From the NCBI GenBank assembly GCA_964500965.1, contig CAZCQZ010000001.1, positions 91,605-155,604 on the forward strand: a stretch of DNA of 64,000 nucleotides. Reading direction: 5' to 3'. The position numbers and the translations under genes were made by a program. The stretch is from JAISGQ01 sp964500965 (lineage in GTDB: Bacteria > Bacillota > Clostridia > Oscillospirales > Acutalibacteraceae). This document shows positions 51,022 to 58,814 of the stretch, one piece after another; position 1 is the first letter of the stretch; every line of letters begins with the position of its first letter. Below the pieces are notes generated by a model, which was given only the letters and a program-made list of their open reading frames with translations, was not told where the DNA came from and ran no database searches.

Positions 51022-51534
51022 CTAGTCATCGTCTGCCGTGTAAAATTCAAAGAGCTTAAAGTGATACAGTGCGCCGGCGATTTTGTCGGGGAACATTTTT
51101 CTCTTGCAGTTAAATTCTCTGACAACGAAATTGTAGTTTTTGCGCGCTTTGAATATCTCCGCTTCAACAGCATCAAGCTCACTTTTCAGCACAGCGGCTT
51201 CGCTGTTTTCGGCACAGCCGCTCAAAAGCTTCCGCAGCCTGCTGCGCAAAATCGCGTCACACGCGGCTCTTTTTTCCGCATGCTTCGGCTTTTGCATGAG
51301 AGCTTCGTTTTTCGCGGCTTTAACTCCGTCGGTATCGTCGCAATCCTTATATGCCGACACAGCTCTGTCCGTAAGCTCATAGAGCTTTTCCAGGGTTACG
51401 CGCAGGCTCTTATATGCTTCCTTGACCTTTTTCCCCAGCTTTTTAAAGGACAATACTGTTACGACAAGCCACCCTATTGCCAACAGCAGAACGACACAGC
51501 CGATAACTGCCCATATTTTCTCTGCCATTGTCAT
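51022..51534 (-). CDS. LemA-like membrane-anchored protein
   Basis: The 170-residue protein has one N-terminal membrane helix (about 6-29) and a cytoplasm- or surface-facing alpha-helical bundle. The C-terminal part AEIFKARKNYNFVVREFN followed by MFPDKIAGALYHF matches LemA (cf. RRxYNDxVxxYN...FPxNLIAGLFGF), while the middle is diverged and shorter than usual. Function of LemA is unknown. It is the last gene of the mscL-to-lemA group, 28 bases after a cyclophilin. The ATG follows GGGAGTG. Confidence 0.75.
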   Translation of the reverse strand: MTMAEKIWAVIGCVVLLLAIGWLVVTVLSFKKLGKKVKEAYKSLRVTLEKLYELTDRAVSAYKDCDDTDGVKAAKNEALMQKPKHAEKRAACDAILRSRLRKLLSGCAENSEAAVLKSELDAVEAEIFKARKNYNFVVREFNCKRKMFPDKIAGALYHFKLFEFYTADDD

Positions 51535-51562
51535 TTAATATCACTCCCTTTGCAGTCTTTAA

Positions 51563-52198
51563 TTACTGCTCCATTATCCCTAAATATGCCTTTTCGATAA
51601 CCACGTCACGCAGGGGCTTATCTCTGCCGTCGGTACGCACCTTTGCGATTGCATCTACAACGTCCATGCCTCTGAAAACCTGACCGAAAACGGTATGCGC
51701 ATAGCCCTGAGGTGACAGTCCGCCGTCAAGATATGCCGTACCGCCAAGCTCATCGTACTTGTCAGCCGCCCAGTCAGGCCAACCGTGGCGTTTCATATCA
51801 GCCGCTTTATATGCACTTGACGAAGCCTGAACGATAAAAAACTGTGAGCCGTTGGTATCGGGACCTGCATTAGCCATGGAAAGCGCACCTCTGAAATTAA
51901 AGAGGTTTCTGCCGCACTCATTCTCAAAGGGCTTACCCCAAATGCTCTCGCCGCCGCGACCTGTTCCTGTGGGGTCACCGCCCTGTATCATGAAATCGTC
52001 GATAACGCGGTGGAAAATTATGCCGTCATAGTAGCCGTTTGCCACGTGAGTTCTGAAATTCTCGCAGGTTTTCGGACACTGCTGAGGAAACAGTCTGATA
52101 ACTATGTTGCCCATGCTGGTCTGAAGTACAACTACTTCTTCGCCCTTTGCCGGCTGCTCAAGCTGAAAACCGTCAGCCGCTTTTACAAATTCACTCAT
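51563..52198 (-). CDS. Cyclophilin-type peptidyl-prolyl isomerase (cytoplasmic)
   Basis: The 211-residue protein catalyses cis/trans isomerisation of proline peptide bonds. It has FHRVIDDFMIQGGDPTGTG with the catalytic Arg and Gln, SMANAGPDTNGSQFFIV and HTVFGQVFRGMDVV. No signal peptide. It lies 12 bases after its lipoprotein paralogue; the two share most of the fold, so they look like a tandem duplication split between cytoplasm and surface. Confidence 0.95.
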   Translation of the reverse strand: MSEFVKAADGFQLEQPAKGEEVVVLQTSMGNIVIRLFPQQCPKTCENFRTHVANGYYDGIIFHRVIDDFMIQGGDPTGTGRGGESIWGKPFENECGRNLFNFRGALSMANAGPDTNGSQFFIVQASSSAYKAADMKRHGWPDWAADKYDELGGTAYLDGGLSPQGYAHTVFGQVFRGMDVVDAIAKVRTDGRDKPLRDVVIEKAYLGIMEQ

Positions 52199-52210
52199 AC
52201 TAATTCTCCT

Positions 52211-53095
52211 TTAACCTTCGTAAACCGAAATAATAACTTCATAAATATAAACATTTTTTACGGGCTTATCCGAGCTGTCGGTTTCAACCGCCGCGATTGC
52301 ATCGACAACCTCCATACCCTCATAGACCTGTCCGAACACGGTATGAGCATAGCCGTAGGGTGACAGTCCGCCGTCAAGGTGCGGCGTACCGCCAAGCTCC
52401 TGATACTTTTTCGCCGCCCATTCAGGCCAGCCGTATGACTTTAATGTTTCTTCGTCTCCGCCCGAATCCTTGCACTGAACAACGAAAAACTGTGAGCCGT
52501 TAGTGTCCGCACCGGAATTCGCCATGGCAAGTGCACCGCGGAAATTGTACAAATTGCGTTCACATTCGTTTTCAAAATCCTCACCGTAAACGCTCTCTCC
52601 GTAATAGCCTGTAGCTGTGGGGTCTCCGCCCTGTATCATAAAATTGTCGATTACACGGTGAAATACCATACCGTTGTAATATCCCTGCTCAGCCAGTGCA
52701 ACGAAATTCGCAACGGTTACAGGTGTCTGCTTTTCAAAAAGTCTTACCTTGAAAGTGCCGTAATTGGTCACAAACTCGGCAATTTTGTCACCTGCTTCGG
52801 GCATTTCAAGCTGATAGCCGTCCTCTGCCTTCGTGTATACCGCGGGAATATCGGACTTATCAAGGAAGCGTATGTCCTTTTCCTCGTAATTATATTCCGT
52901 ATCGCTGTAGAATTTGCCGTTGTAATACGAGCCGCCCTCTGCACTGCCGGATACATTTTCCGTTGTGCCGGTATTATCGCCGTAAAGAGTATCATCGCGT
53001 TTTCCTGAAACAACACCGTCGTTACCGCAGCCTGCCATACACATGAGCATAACCGCGCAAATCACAAATGACACCGTAATTTTAATTTTTTTCAT
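52211..53095 (-). CDS. Cyclophilin-type peptidyl-prolyl isomerase (lipoprotein)
   Basis: The 294-residue protein starts at ATG 53095 after AGGAGA and carries a lipoprotein signal with lipobox CMAGC. After a Gly/Ser/Tyr-rich spacer (about 25-80) it has the cyclophilin fold with FHRVIDNFMIQGGDPTATG, MANSGADTNGSQFFVV and HTVFGQVYEGMEVV. It should assist folding of secreted proteins outside the membrane. It is 14 bases after the DUF2752 gene. Confidence 0.94.
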   Translation of the reverse strand: MKKIKITVSFVICAVMLMCMAGCGNDGVVSGKRDDTLYGDNTGTTENVSGSAEGGSYYNGKFYSDTEYNYEEKDIRFLDKSDIPAVYTKAEDGYQLEMPEAGDKIAEFVTNYGTFKVRLFEKQTPVTVANFVALAEQGYYNGMVFHRVIDNFMIQGGDPTATGYYGESVYGEDFENECERNLYNFRGALAMANSGADTNGSQFFVVQCKDSGGDEETLKSYGWPEWAAKKYQELGGTPHLDGGLSPYGYAHTVFGQVYEGMEVVDAIAAVETDSSDKPVKNVYIYEVIISVYEG

Positions 53096-53109
53096 TTTGC
53101 TCTCCTGAT

Positions 53110-53529
53110 TTAATAAAAAATATTTCTGTAAAATCCGAAATTGCGTACCGCCCAAAATATAAGCATACTCACAAGCAACACCTGCAAATGCCATTTGCGC
53201 ACTTTAAAAGGCTTATATTCCTTTTGAAAGATGCTCACGAGAAGCCGTATGTACCATATAGCCGCCGCAAATGCACAGATAACCACATAGGGATTATAAT
53301 ATATTGCCGCTGCCGGATTCCCTTTCAGCATTTCGCGAACGCATCTTGTTCCTCCGCAGAGCACACATCTGAAACCGGTTAACGTACGCAGCAGACAATC
53401 GGGAAAAAGAACGGACACCTTATATTCCGCCGTTTTAAAGAACAGAATCGTCAAAGCTGTCAATGCGGCAATGCACACCGCAAGGGTTATTGCCCTCTTA
53501 CGGGTACACAGCAGATTTTTACGCCCCAT
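53110..53529 (-). CDS. DUF2752-family membrane protein
   Basis: The 139-residue protein has three hydrophobic helices and the DUF2752 signature RTLTGFRCVLCGGTRCVREML followed by YNPY. Function unknown. It sits nine bases after mscL and 14 bases before the lipoprotein cyclophilin. Confidence 0.85.
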   Translation of the reverse strand: MGRKNLLCTRKRAITLAVCIAALTALTILFFKTAEYKVSVLFPDCLLRTLTGFRCVLCGGTRCVREMLKGNPAAAIYYNPYVVICAFAAAIWYIRLLVSIFQKEYKPFKVRKWHLQVLLVSMLIFWAVRNFGFYRNIFY

Positions 53530-53538
53530 TTGGCACGC

Positions 53539-54090
53539 TTATTCCTCAATCTGGCTTGTGCAGTGAGGACAACGAGTTGCTTCAATATCAATTTCGCTCT
53601 TGCAGTAGGGGCACTTCTTTGTGGTGGGAGCAGGTGCTTCGACTTCTTCCTTTTTCTTCAGGCTTGAAAGCTTCGCGATTCCCTTGATAAGCAGGAAGAT
53701 TACAAATGCGATTATTACAAAGTTTACAACCTCGGTGAGGAATGTGCCGTACTTAAAGGTTGCAACATTGTACTCGGTAAGCTGGGTGAGATTTGTAAGA
53801 CTGCCGACAGTAATATCCGTGCCGCTTGCGGTCTGACCTACAACCTTATCGGAATCCGCAAGAACAACGTAAAGGTTTGAAAAATCGTTGCCGCCGGTCA
53901 AAAGACTGATAAAGGGCATAATCAGGTCATTTACAACAGAATTGATGATTTTCTGGAAAGCCGCGCCGATGATGACCGCAACTGCCAAATCGACTACGTT
54001 TCCTTTCAGGGCAAAGGCTTTAAAATCCGCCAGAAACTTTTTTAATCCGCTGAGCGTTTCGCCTTTTTTCTTATTTTTCTCCTTGCTCAT
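53539..54090 (-). CDS. mscL: Large-conductance mechanosensitive channel MscL with C-terminal zinc ribbon
   Basis: The 183-residue membrane channel opens under hypo-osmotic tension. FALKGNVVDLAVAVIIGAAF (first helix) and VVNFVIIAFVIFLLIKGI (second helix) are typical. The end carries an extra zinc ribbon with Cys160, Cys163, Cys174 and Cys177 (CPYC...CPHC), replacing the usual helical tail. The ATG at 54090 follows AAAGG; the frame continues upstream to 54168 but has no ribosome site. Confidence 0.94.
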   Translation of the reverse strand: MSKEKNKKKGETLSGLKKFLADFKAFALKGNVVDLAVAVIIGAAFQKIINSVVNDLIMPFISLLTGGNDFSNLYVVLADSDKVVGQTASGTDITVGSLTNLTQLTEYNVATFKYGTFLTEVVNFVIIAFVIFLLIKGIAKLSSLKKKEEVEAPAPTTKKCPYCKSEIDIEATRCPHCTSQIEE

Positions 54091-54203
54091 TTTTACCTTT
54101 CCTTTCGTCGGCACGCCGTTTTTTAAACAGCCTGCCTTTTTGTTTACATGATATTGAAATAATAACATATTTTTCTTCTTTAGTAAACAATGTTTAATAA
54201 TAT

Positions 54204-55082
54204 TTAATCATTTTGTTTATCGAGATTAAATTCGGGTATATATGTTTCCGATGCGGAGGACAGCTCCTGTGTAAAGCCGTTCAATCCCAGCTCCAGCATT
54301 TTCGCACACACCTTGTTGTATTCGCGTTCGGTAATTCTGCGGTTTATTTCCGGCAAATCGGCAATGTCTCCGTGAGGAGTGTACTGGCTCATAAGACTAA
54401 TCGGTATGCTGTTGCCGAATTTTTCGTATATACGCTCCAAAACGGCTATGGAGTTTCGGGTGTTTGAGGGCAATATCAGGTGTCTGATAAGCACGCCCTT
54501 TTGCGCTATGCCCTTTTCGTTCGTTTCAAGTGCGCCCGAAAGCTCAACCATATGCTCAACCGCCGCAAATGCTGTTTCGGGATAGTCGGGTGCATTGCTG
54601 TACCTTTCCGCTTTTTCGGCAATGGCATATTTAATATCCGGCAACCAGATATTTACGTAATCTTTCAAAAGCTCTATTGTTTCGATTGTTTCATATCCTC
54701 CGCAGTTCCACACAATAGGTATCTGCGGTCGGTATATTTCAAGAGCCTTTACAATTTGCTCCGCGTAATGTGTGCCGGTTACATAATTTATATTGTGTGC
54801 GCCCTGCGCTTCAAGGTTCTTTATTTCCTCCGCAAGCTGCTCTACCGTATATACTTTGCCGGTTGCCTCCCGTGATATTTCGCTGTTCTGACAATAGCGA
54901 CACCTGAGAGAACAGCCTCCGAAAAATATCGTTCCGGAACCGTTTGCGCCGCTTATGGGCGGTTCTTCTCCGAAATGCAGTGCCGCCCTTGCAACACGCA
55001 TTTCATCGCCGCAGCCGCAAATGCCCACACCTTTTATTCTGTCCGCTCCGCATTCTCTCGGACACAGCCTACAGCTTTTCAT
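54204..55082 (-). CDS. Radical SAM protein, PflX/PflA-like
   Basis: The 292-residue enzyme has the radical SAM cluster CSLRCRYC (Cys57, Cys61, Cys64), GGCS before it and an N-terminal Cys set CRLCPRECGADR. This pattern matches COG1313 (PflX), related to pyruvate-formate-lyase activating enzymes; its substrate is not known. The C-terminal part is TIM-barrel-like. No glycyl-radical enzyme is nearby. It follows the acyl-CoA synthetase on the same strand after a hairpin. Confidence 0.88.
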   Translation of the reverse strand: MKSCRLCPRECGADRIKGVGICGCGDEMRVARAALHFGEEPPISGANGSGTIFFGGCSLRCRYCQNSEISREATGKVYTVEQLAEEIKNLEAQGAHNINYVTGTHYAEQIVKALEIYRPQIPIVWNCGGYETIETIELLKDYVNIWLPDIKYAIAEKAERYSNAPDYPETAFAAVEHMVELSGALETNEKGIAQKGVLIRHLILPSNTRNSIAVLERIYEKFGNSIPISLMSQYTPHGDIADLPEINRRITEREYNKVCAKMLELGLNGFTQELSSASETYIPEFNLDKQND

Positions 55083-55104
55083 CTATTATCACCTGCCAAA
55101 ATAT

Positions 55105-55131
55105 TTAAAGCAGGCAAGAAGCCTGCTTTAA
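55105..55131 (-). terminator. Terminator after the acyl-CoA synthetase gene
   Basis: TTAAAGCAGGC / GCCTGCTTTAA with loop AAGAA; on the minus strand an A/T-rich tail follows. Confidence 0.75.
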
Positions 55132-55152
55132 TGCTTTACTCTTTGAAGCCTG

Positions 55153-56841
55153 TTATTTATGAGCGTTGTCCTGTGCGCAGATAGCACGGCGGATTATTTT
55201 GCCGCTGGTGGTTTTGGGCAATGCTTCCACATATTCTATCCTGCGCGGATATTTATAAGGTGCTGTTGCGTGCTTTACGTGGTTTTGCAGTTCCTTGGTA
55301 AGCACATCACTGGGCTCATAGCCCCTTGCGAGCACTATGGTTGCCTTAACTATCTGCCCTCTGTCGGGGTCGGGATAGCCTGTTACGGCACATTCAAGCA
55401 CAGCAGGGTGTTCAAGCAGTGCGCTTTCCACCTCAAAGGGTCCTATTCTGTAGCCGGAGCATTTGATTACATCGTCATTACGACCGACAAACCAATAGTA
55501 GCCGTCCGCATCACGCCACGCCATATCACCTGTGCGATATATTCCGTCGTGCCATGCTTTTGCCGTTGCTTCCGGGTCTTTGTAATACTCTCTGAACAAA
55601 CCGGCAGGACCGTGAGTTCCCACATTTCTGATAGAGATAACTCCCTCGATACCGTCCTCACATTCCTCGTCATTTTCGTCCAAAAGAGCAACATCGAAAA
55701 TCGGAGCAGGCTTGCCCATAGAGCCGGGGCGCACCGGGAAAAAGCCGAAATTTGCGATGATTGCCGGTGTTTCGGTTTGTCCGAAGCCCTCGAAAATTTC
55801 AAGCCCCGTCTTTTCGTGTATCTTATTGTAAACCTCCGGGTTAAGCGGCTCTCCGGCAACGGAGGCATGTTTTATGAACGAAAGGTCGTAGCCGCTCAAA
55901 TCGTCCTTAATCATTATGCGATAAATAGTCGCAGGCGCACAGAATGAATAGGGTTTAAGCCTTACGATAGCATCAAGCATTGTATCGGTCTTGAACTTCA
56001 TTGTATCAAAGGCACCTACAGCCGCACCGCATATCCACTGCCCGTATATCTTTCCCCACGCAAATTTCGCCCAGCCGGAATCGGTTTGGGTCATGTGTAC
56101 GGTATTCTCCTTTACTCTGTGCCAATAGCGTGCCGTAATTATATGACCGAGAGGAAATGCAAAATCATGGCGCACCATTTTGGGCATTCCGGATGTTCCC
56201 GATGAAAAATAGAGCAGCATTGTATCGTCATTGGTTGTCGCTTCATCTCCCACGGGTCTTTCAAATATCGGCTCAACCGTTGCCAGCTCTTTTGCGTAGT
56301 CCAAATATCCCTCCGATGTAAAATCGCCGCCGTCAAAGGTGTATATGTATTTCAGAGTTTCACATTTCGGCACGGATTCTCTTACGTAATCAAGCAGTCC
56401 CGTTTCCGGAATAAAGATAAGTGCCTTGACTTCTGCGGCATTACAGCGGTACACGATGTCCTTCGGCGTAAGCTGGAACGATGCCGGAATGCATGTTACG
56501 CCCAGCTTGCACAAGCCCACAAGAGTAAACCAGACCTGCGGTCGCTGACGAAGTATCAGCATTACCACGTCGCCCTTTTTAAAGCCTTTTGACTTGAAAT
56601 ACGCGGCAACTCTGTCACTTTCACGCTTGACGTCCGCAAAGGTGTAACGCTCGACTTTTGCACTGTCATCTGTCCATACCAGCGCAAGCTTTTCCGGTTC
56701 TACTCTCGCCCATTCGTCAACTACATCGTAGCCGAAATTGAAGCATTCGGGTACATTTATAGTGAAGTTTTCCTTTAAGTCCTCATAGCTTTCAAATTCG
56801 GTACGGGGACAAAACCTGTTAATTAAATAGTCCATTTTCAA
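55153..56841 (-). CDS. AMP-forming acyl-CoA synthetase
   Basis: The 562-residue ANL-superfamily enzyme activates a carboxylic acid through an acyl-adenylate to its CoA thioester. The P-loop is FSSGTSGMPKMV, with YRTGDMAWRDADGY and the C-terminal catalytic lysine in TTSGKIIRRAI. Overall it resembles medium-chain acyl-CoA synthetases or short-chain acid activators in Clostridia; the substrate is uncertain. The regulator gene lies eight bases upstream, so both form one operon. Confidence 0.92.
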   Translation of the reverse strand: MKMDYLINRFCPRTEFESYEDLKENFTINVPECFNFGYDVVDEWARVEPEKLALVWTDDSAKVERYTFADVKRESDRVAAYFKSKGFKKGDVVMLILRQRPQVWFTLVGLCKLGVTCIPASFQLTPKDIVYRCNAAEVKALIFIPETGLLDYVRESVPKCETLKYIYTFDGGDFTSEGYLDYAKELATVEPIFERPVGDEATTNDDTMLLYFSSGTSGMPKMVRHDFAFPLGHIITARYWHRVKENTVHMTQTDSGWAKFAWGKIYGQWICGAAVGAFDTMKFKTDTMLDAIVRLKPYSFCAPATIYRIMIKDDLSGYDLSFIKHASVAGEPLNPEVYNKIHEKTGLEIFEGFGQTETPAIIANFGFFPVRPGSMGKPAPIFDVALLDENDEECEDGIEGVISIRNVGTHGPAGLFREYYKDPEATAKAWHDGIYRTGDMAWRDADGYYWFVGRNDDVIKCSGYRIGPFEVESALLEHPAVLECAVTGYPDPDRGQIVKATIVLARGYEPSDVLTKELQNHVKHATAPYKYPRRIEYVEALPKTTSGKIIRRAICAQDNAHK

Positions 56842-56848
56842 TCAGTCC

Positions 56849-57397
56849 TTATTCCTTGATAACAGTCAAAAACTCCGCAGGCTCGTCTACCGCCTGCTGA
56901 CCGTGCGGAATCAACGGGTCAAAATAAATGCAGTCGCCCTCTTTAAGCAGATGCTCCTTTTTGCCGATGATTACTCTGACCTTGCCCTTTAGCACATAAT
57001 TAAATTCCTGCCCCGAATGGCTGACAAGCGCAGGCATTTCGTCCTCCGGCTGAAGATGCACCAGCATAGGCTCCATCTCTCTGCCGATGAAATTATAGCA
57101 AAGGCTTGTATAATCATAGCCCGGATAACGCTCAACTACCGCTCCTGCGCCTGCCCTTACAACCGTGTAGGCTTTCATTTTCGGGCTGTCACCCGTGAGC
57201 AGTGTGGTAAAATCAACCTCCAATATGGAGGCAACCTCGTAAAGCATACTGATAGGTATGTCCTTTTTCCCCATCTCAATATCGTTATAATACTCTACGT
57301 CTATTTCAAGCTTCTCCGCCATTTCCTCCGGAGTTATATCCAGAATATCGCGCAGTTCACGGATTCTAAGTGGGATATTTTCATAGTGCTTTTTCAT
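56849..57397 (-). CDS. XRE-family regulator with cupin domain
   Basis: The 182-residue protein has an N-terminal helix-turn-helix (about 8-65, MAEKLEIDVEYYNDIEMGK) and a C-terminal cupin (about 105-180, ALVSHSGQEFNYVLKGKVRV and the PHGQQAV end). This class usually senses a small metabolite through the cupin and controls the operon it leads. Here it precedes an acyl-CoA synthetase by eight bases, so the synthetase substrate is a likely ligand (inference). Confidence 0.9.
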   Translation of the reverse strand: MKKHYENIPLRIRELRDILDITPEEMAEKLEIDVEYYNDIEMGKKDIPISMLYEVASILEVDFTTLLTGDSPKMKAYTVVRAGAGAVVERYPGYDYTSLCYNFIGREMEPMLVHLQPEDEMPALVSHSGQEFNYVLKGKVRVIIGKKEHLLKEGDCIYFDPLIPHGQQAVDEPAEFLTVIKE

Positions 57398-57429
57398 ATG
57401 CGCACACCCTTTCCCTTAAATTATGAGGT

Positions 57430-57458
57430 ATTTTAACATATTTACCGTCACTATTCAA
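57430..57458 (-). promoter_or_regulatory. Promoter of the XRE-cupin/acyl-CoA synthetase operon
   Basis: Minus strand TTGAAT (57453-57458), 17 bases, TAAAAT (57430-57435), 32 bases before the start. The divergent gap to the next plus-strand gene is 283 bases and AT-rich. Confidence 0.65.
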
Positions 57459-57680
57459 GTACTTTACGGCTTTAAATCGCTATTATATCCATTTTATTAC
57501 ATTCTGTCATATCTTGCGTTAAAAATAAATTTTGTATATTTTTCGACTATATATTGTGTTTTGCGCTTTCTTATGGTATCATAAATTTGTGTATGGATTA
57601 ACAGATGATTTCAGCTATTATACTAATTGCAAATAACGGTGAAAGGAGTTGTTTTTCTCTTTAGAAAAACAAGTTTGTAT

Positions 57681-58814
57681 ATGCGTATTCTTAAAATCGT
57701 GCATACCGGCGACCTTCATCTCGGCTCGTTGTTTACCTCAACACCGGAGGTTGCCACTCAAAGAAAAATCGACCAGCTTGAAACCCTGCGTAAAATAATC
57801 GACATCTGCAACGAACGCGAATCGGACGTTCTTCTCATTGCCGGTGACCTCTTTGATTCTCTGAAAGTTGACACTTGGCTTTTAAACGAAACAAAAGATA
57901 TTCTTACCACCTGCTGTTGTGATGTTTTTATAACCCCCGGCAACCATGACCCGGCTACACCCGATTCCTGCTACGCCCACGGCGAGGACTGGCCAAGCAA
58001 TGTTCACATCTTCCGAGGCGAACTGGAATGCATTGAAATCCCCTCGAAAAACGCCTGCGTTTGGGGTGCGGCATTCAGAAGAAGCTTCCAGCTTGAATCG
58101 CTTCTTACCGAAATGAAGCCGGACGACAGCAAGATAAATATTCTGCTCATGCACGGTGAGCTTTACACCGGCTCTAACAGCGAAAGCCGGTACAATCCCA
58201 TTTCCGCCGAGCAGTTGTGTTCTCTGGGCGTTGAGTACGTTGCTTTAGGTCACATTCATAAAAGCGAACTTCACAAGTCAGGCGATTTCCTCTACGGCTA
58301 CTGCGGTACTCCCGAAGGACGGGGCTTTGACGAACAGGGTGACAAGGGTATTTTTGCCGGTTATGTCAGCCGCGGCTTCGCTCATATGGACTATATTTCA
58401 ACCTGCTCACGCAAATACATAGGTGATACGGTGGACGTTTCCGGTTGCGGCACTACAAGCGAATTTGTCAACTCAATACTTACTACTCTCGAAAAGCGTT
58501 ACGGCGCGGATTATTCGATGAATCTGTATGACATTACCCTGCGCGGTGAGCTTCCCAGGGGTGTTATGGCGGATATTCCCATGCTTGTTGCCGCTCTTAA
58601 AGACAAGCTTCATTTTGTCCGCTTTACCGACACAACCACCACGGAGCTTGATATTGATATGCTGGGTAAGGACACTACTCTGCGCGGCGCATTTGCACGC
58701 GCCATTTCAAGTAAAATTCAAAAGGACGAAAGAAACAGAGACAAATATCTCAGGGCACTGCTCTACGGACTGAGAGCTTTTGACGGAGAGGTGATTATCA
58801 GTGACGATAAATGA
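57681..58814 (+). CDS. SbcD/YhaO-like DNA repair metallophosphoesterase
   Basis: The 377-residue protein has all metallophosphoesterase motifs: HTGDLHLGS, AGDLFDS, PGNHDPA, MHGE and GHIHK. It should act as the nuclease half of a DNA-end processing complex with the ATPase encoded next. Start uncertain: ATG 57681 gives the family N-terminus MRILKIVHTGDLH but lacks a clear ribosome site; a good GGAG at 57644 has no start at proper distance. Overlaps the next gene by 14 bases. Confidence 0.9.
   Translation: MRILKIVHTGDLHLGSLFTSTPEVATQRKIDQLETLRKIIDICNERESDVLLIAGDLFDSLKVDTWLLNETKDILTTCCCDVFITPGNHDPATPDSCYAHGEDWPSNVHIFRGELECIEIPSKNACVWGAAFRRSFQLESLLTEMKPDDSKINILLMHGELYTGSNSESRYNPISAEQLCSLGVEYVALGHIHKSELHKSGDFLYGYCGTPEGRGFDEQGDKGIFAGYVSRGFAHMDYISTCSRKYIGDTVDVSGCGTTSEFVNSILTTLEKRYGADYSMNLYDITLRGELPRGVMADIPMLVAALKDKLHFVRFTDTTTTELDIDMLGKDTTLRGAFARAISSKIQKDERNRDKYLRALLYGLRAFDGEVIISDDK

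Noticed and set aside
50970..51030. Fourth copy of the dispersed 60-bp element
   Set aside because: Only GATTGATAAAAAGCTTAAAA at its left end resembles the element; the right half is absent.
57567..57597. Strong promoter before the YhaO/YhaN pair
   Set aside because: TTGTGT-N17-TATCAT (57554-57582) is only a weak match, so no confident promoter was listed.
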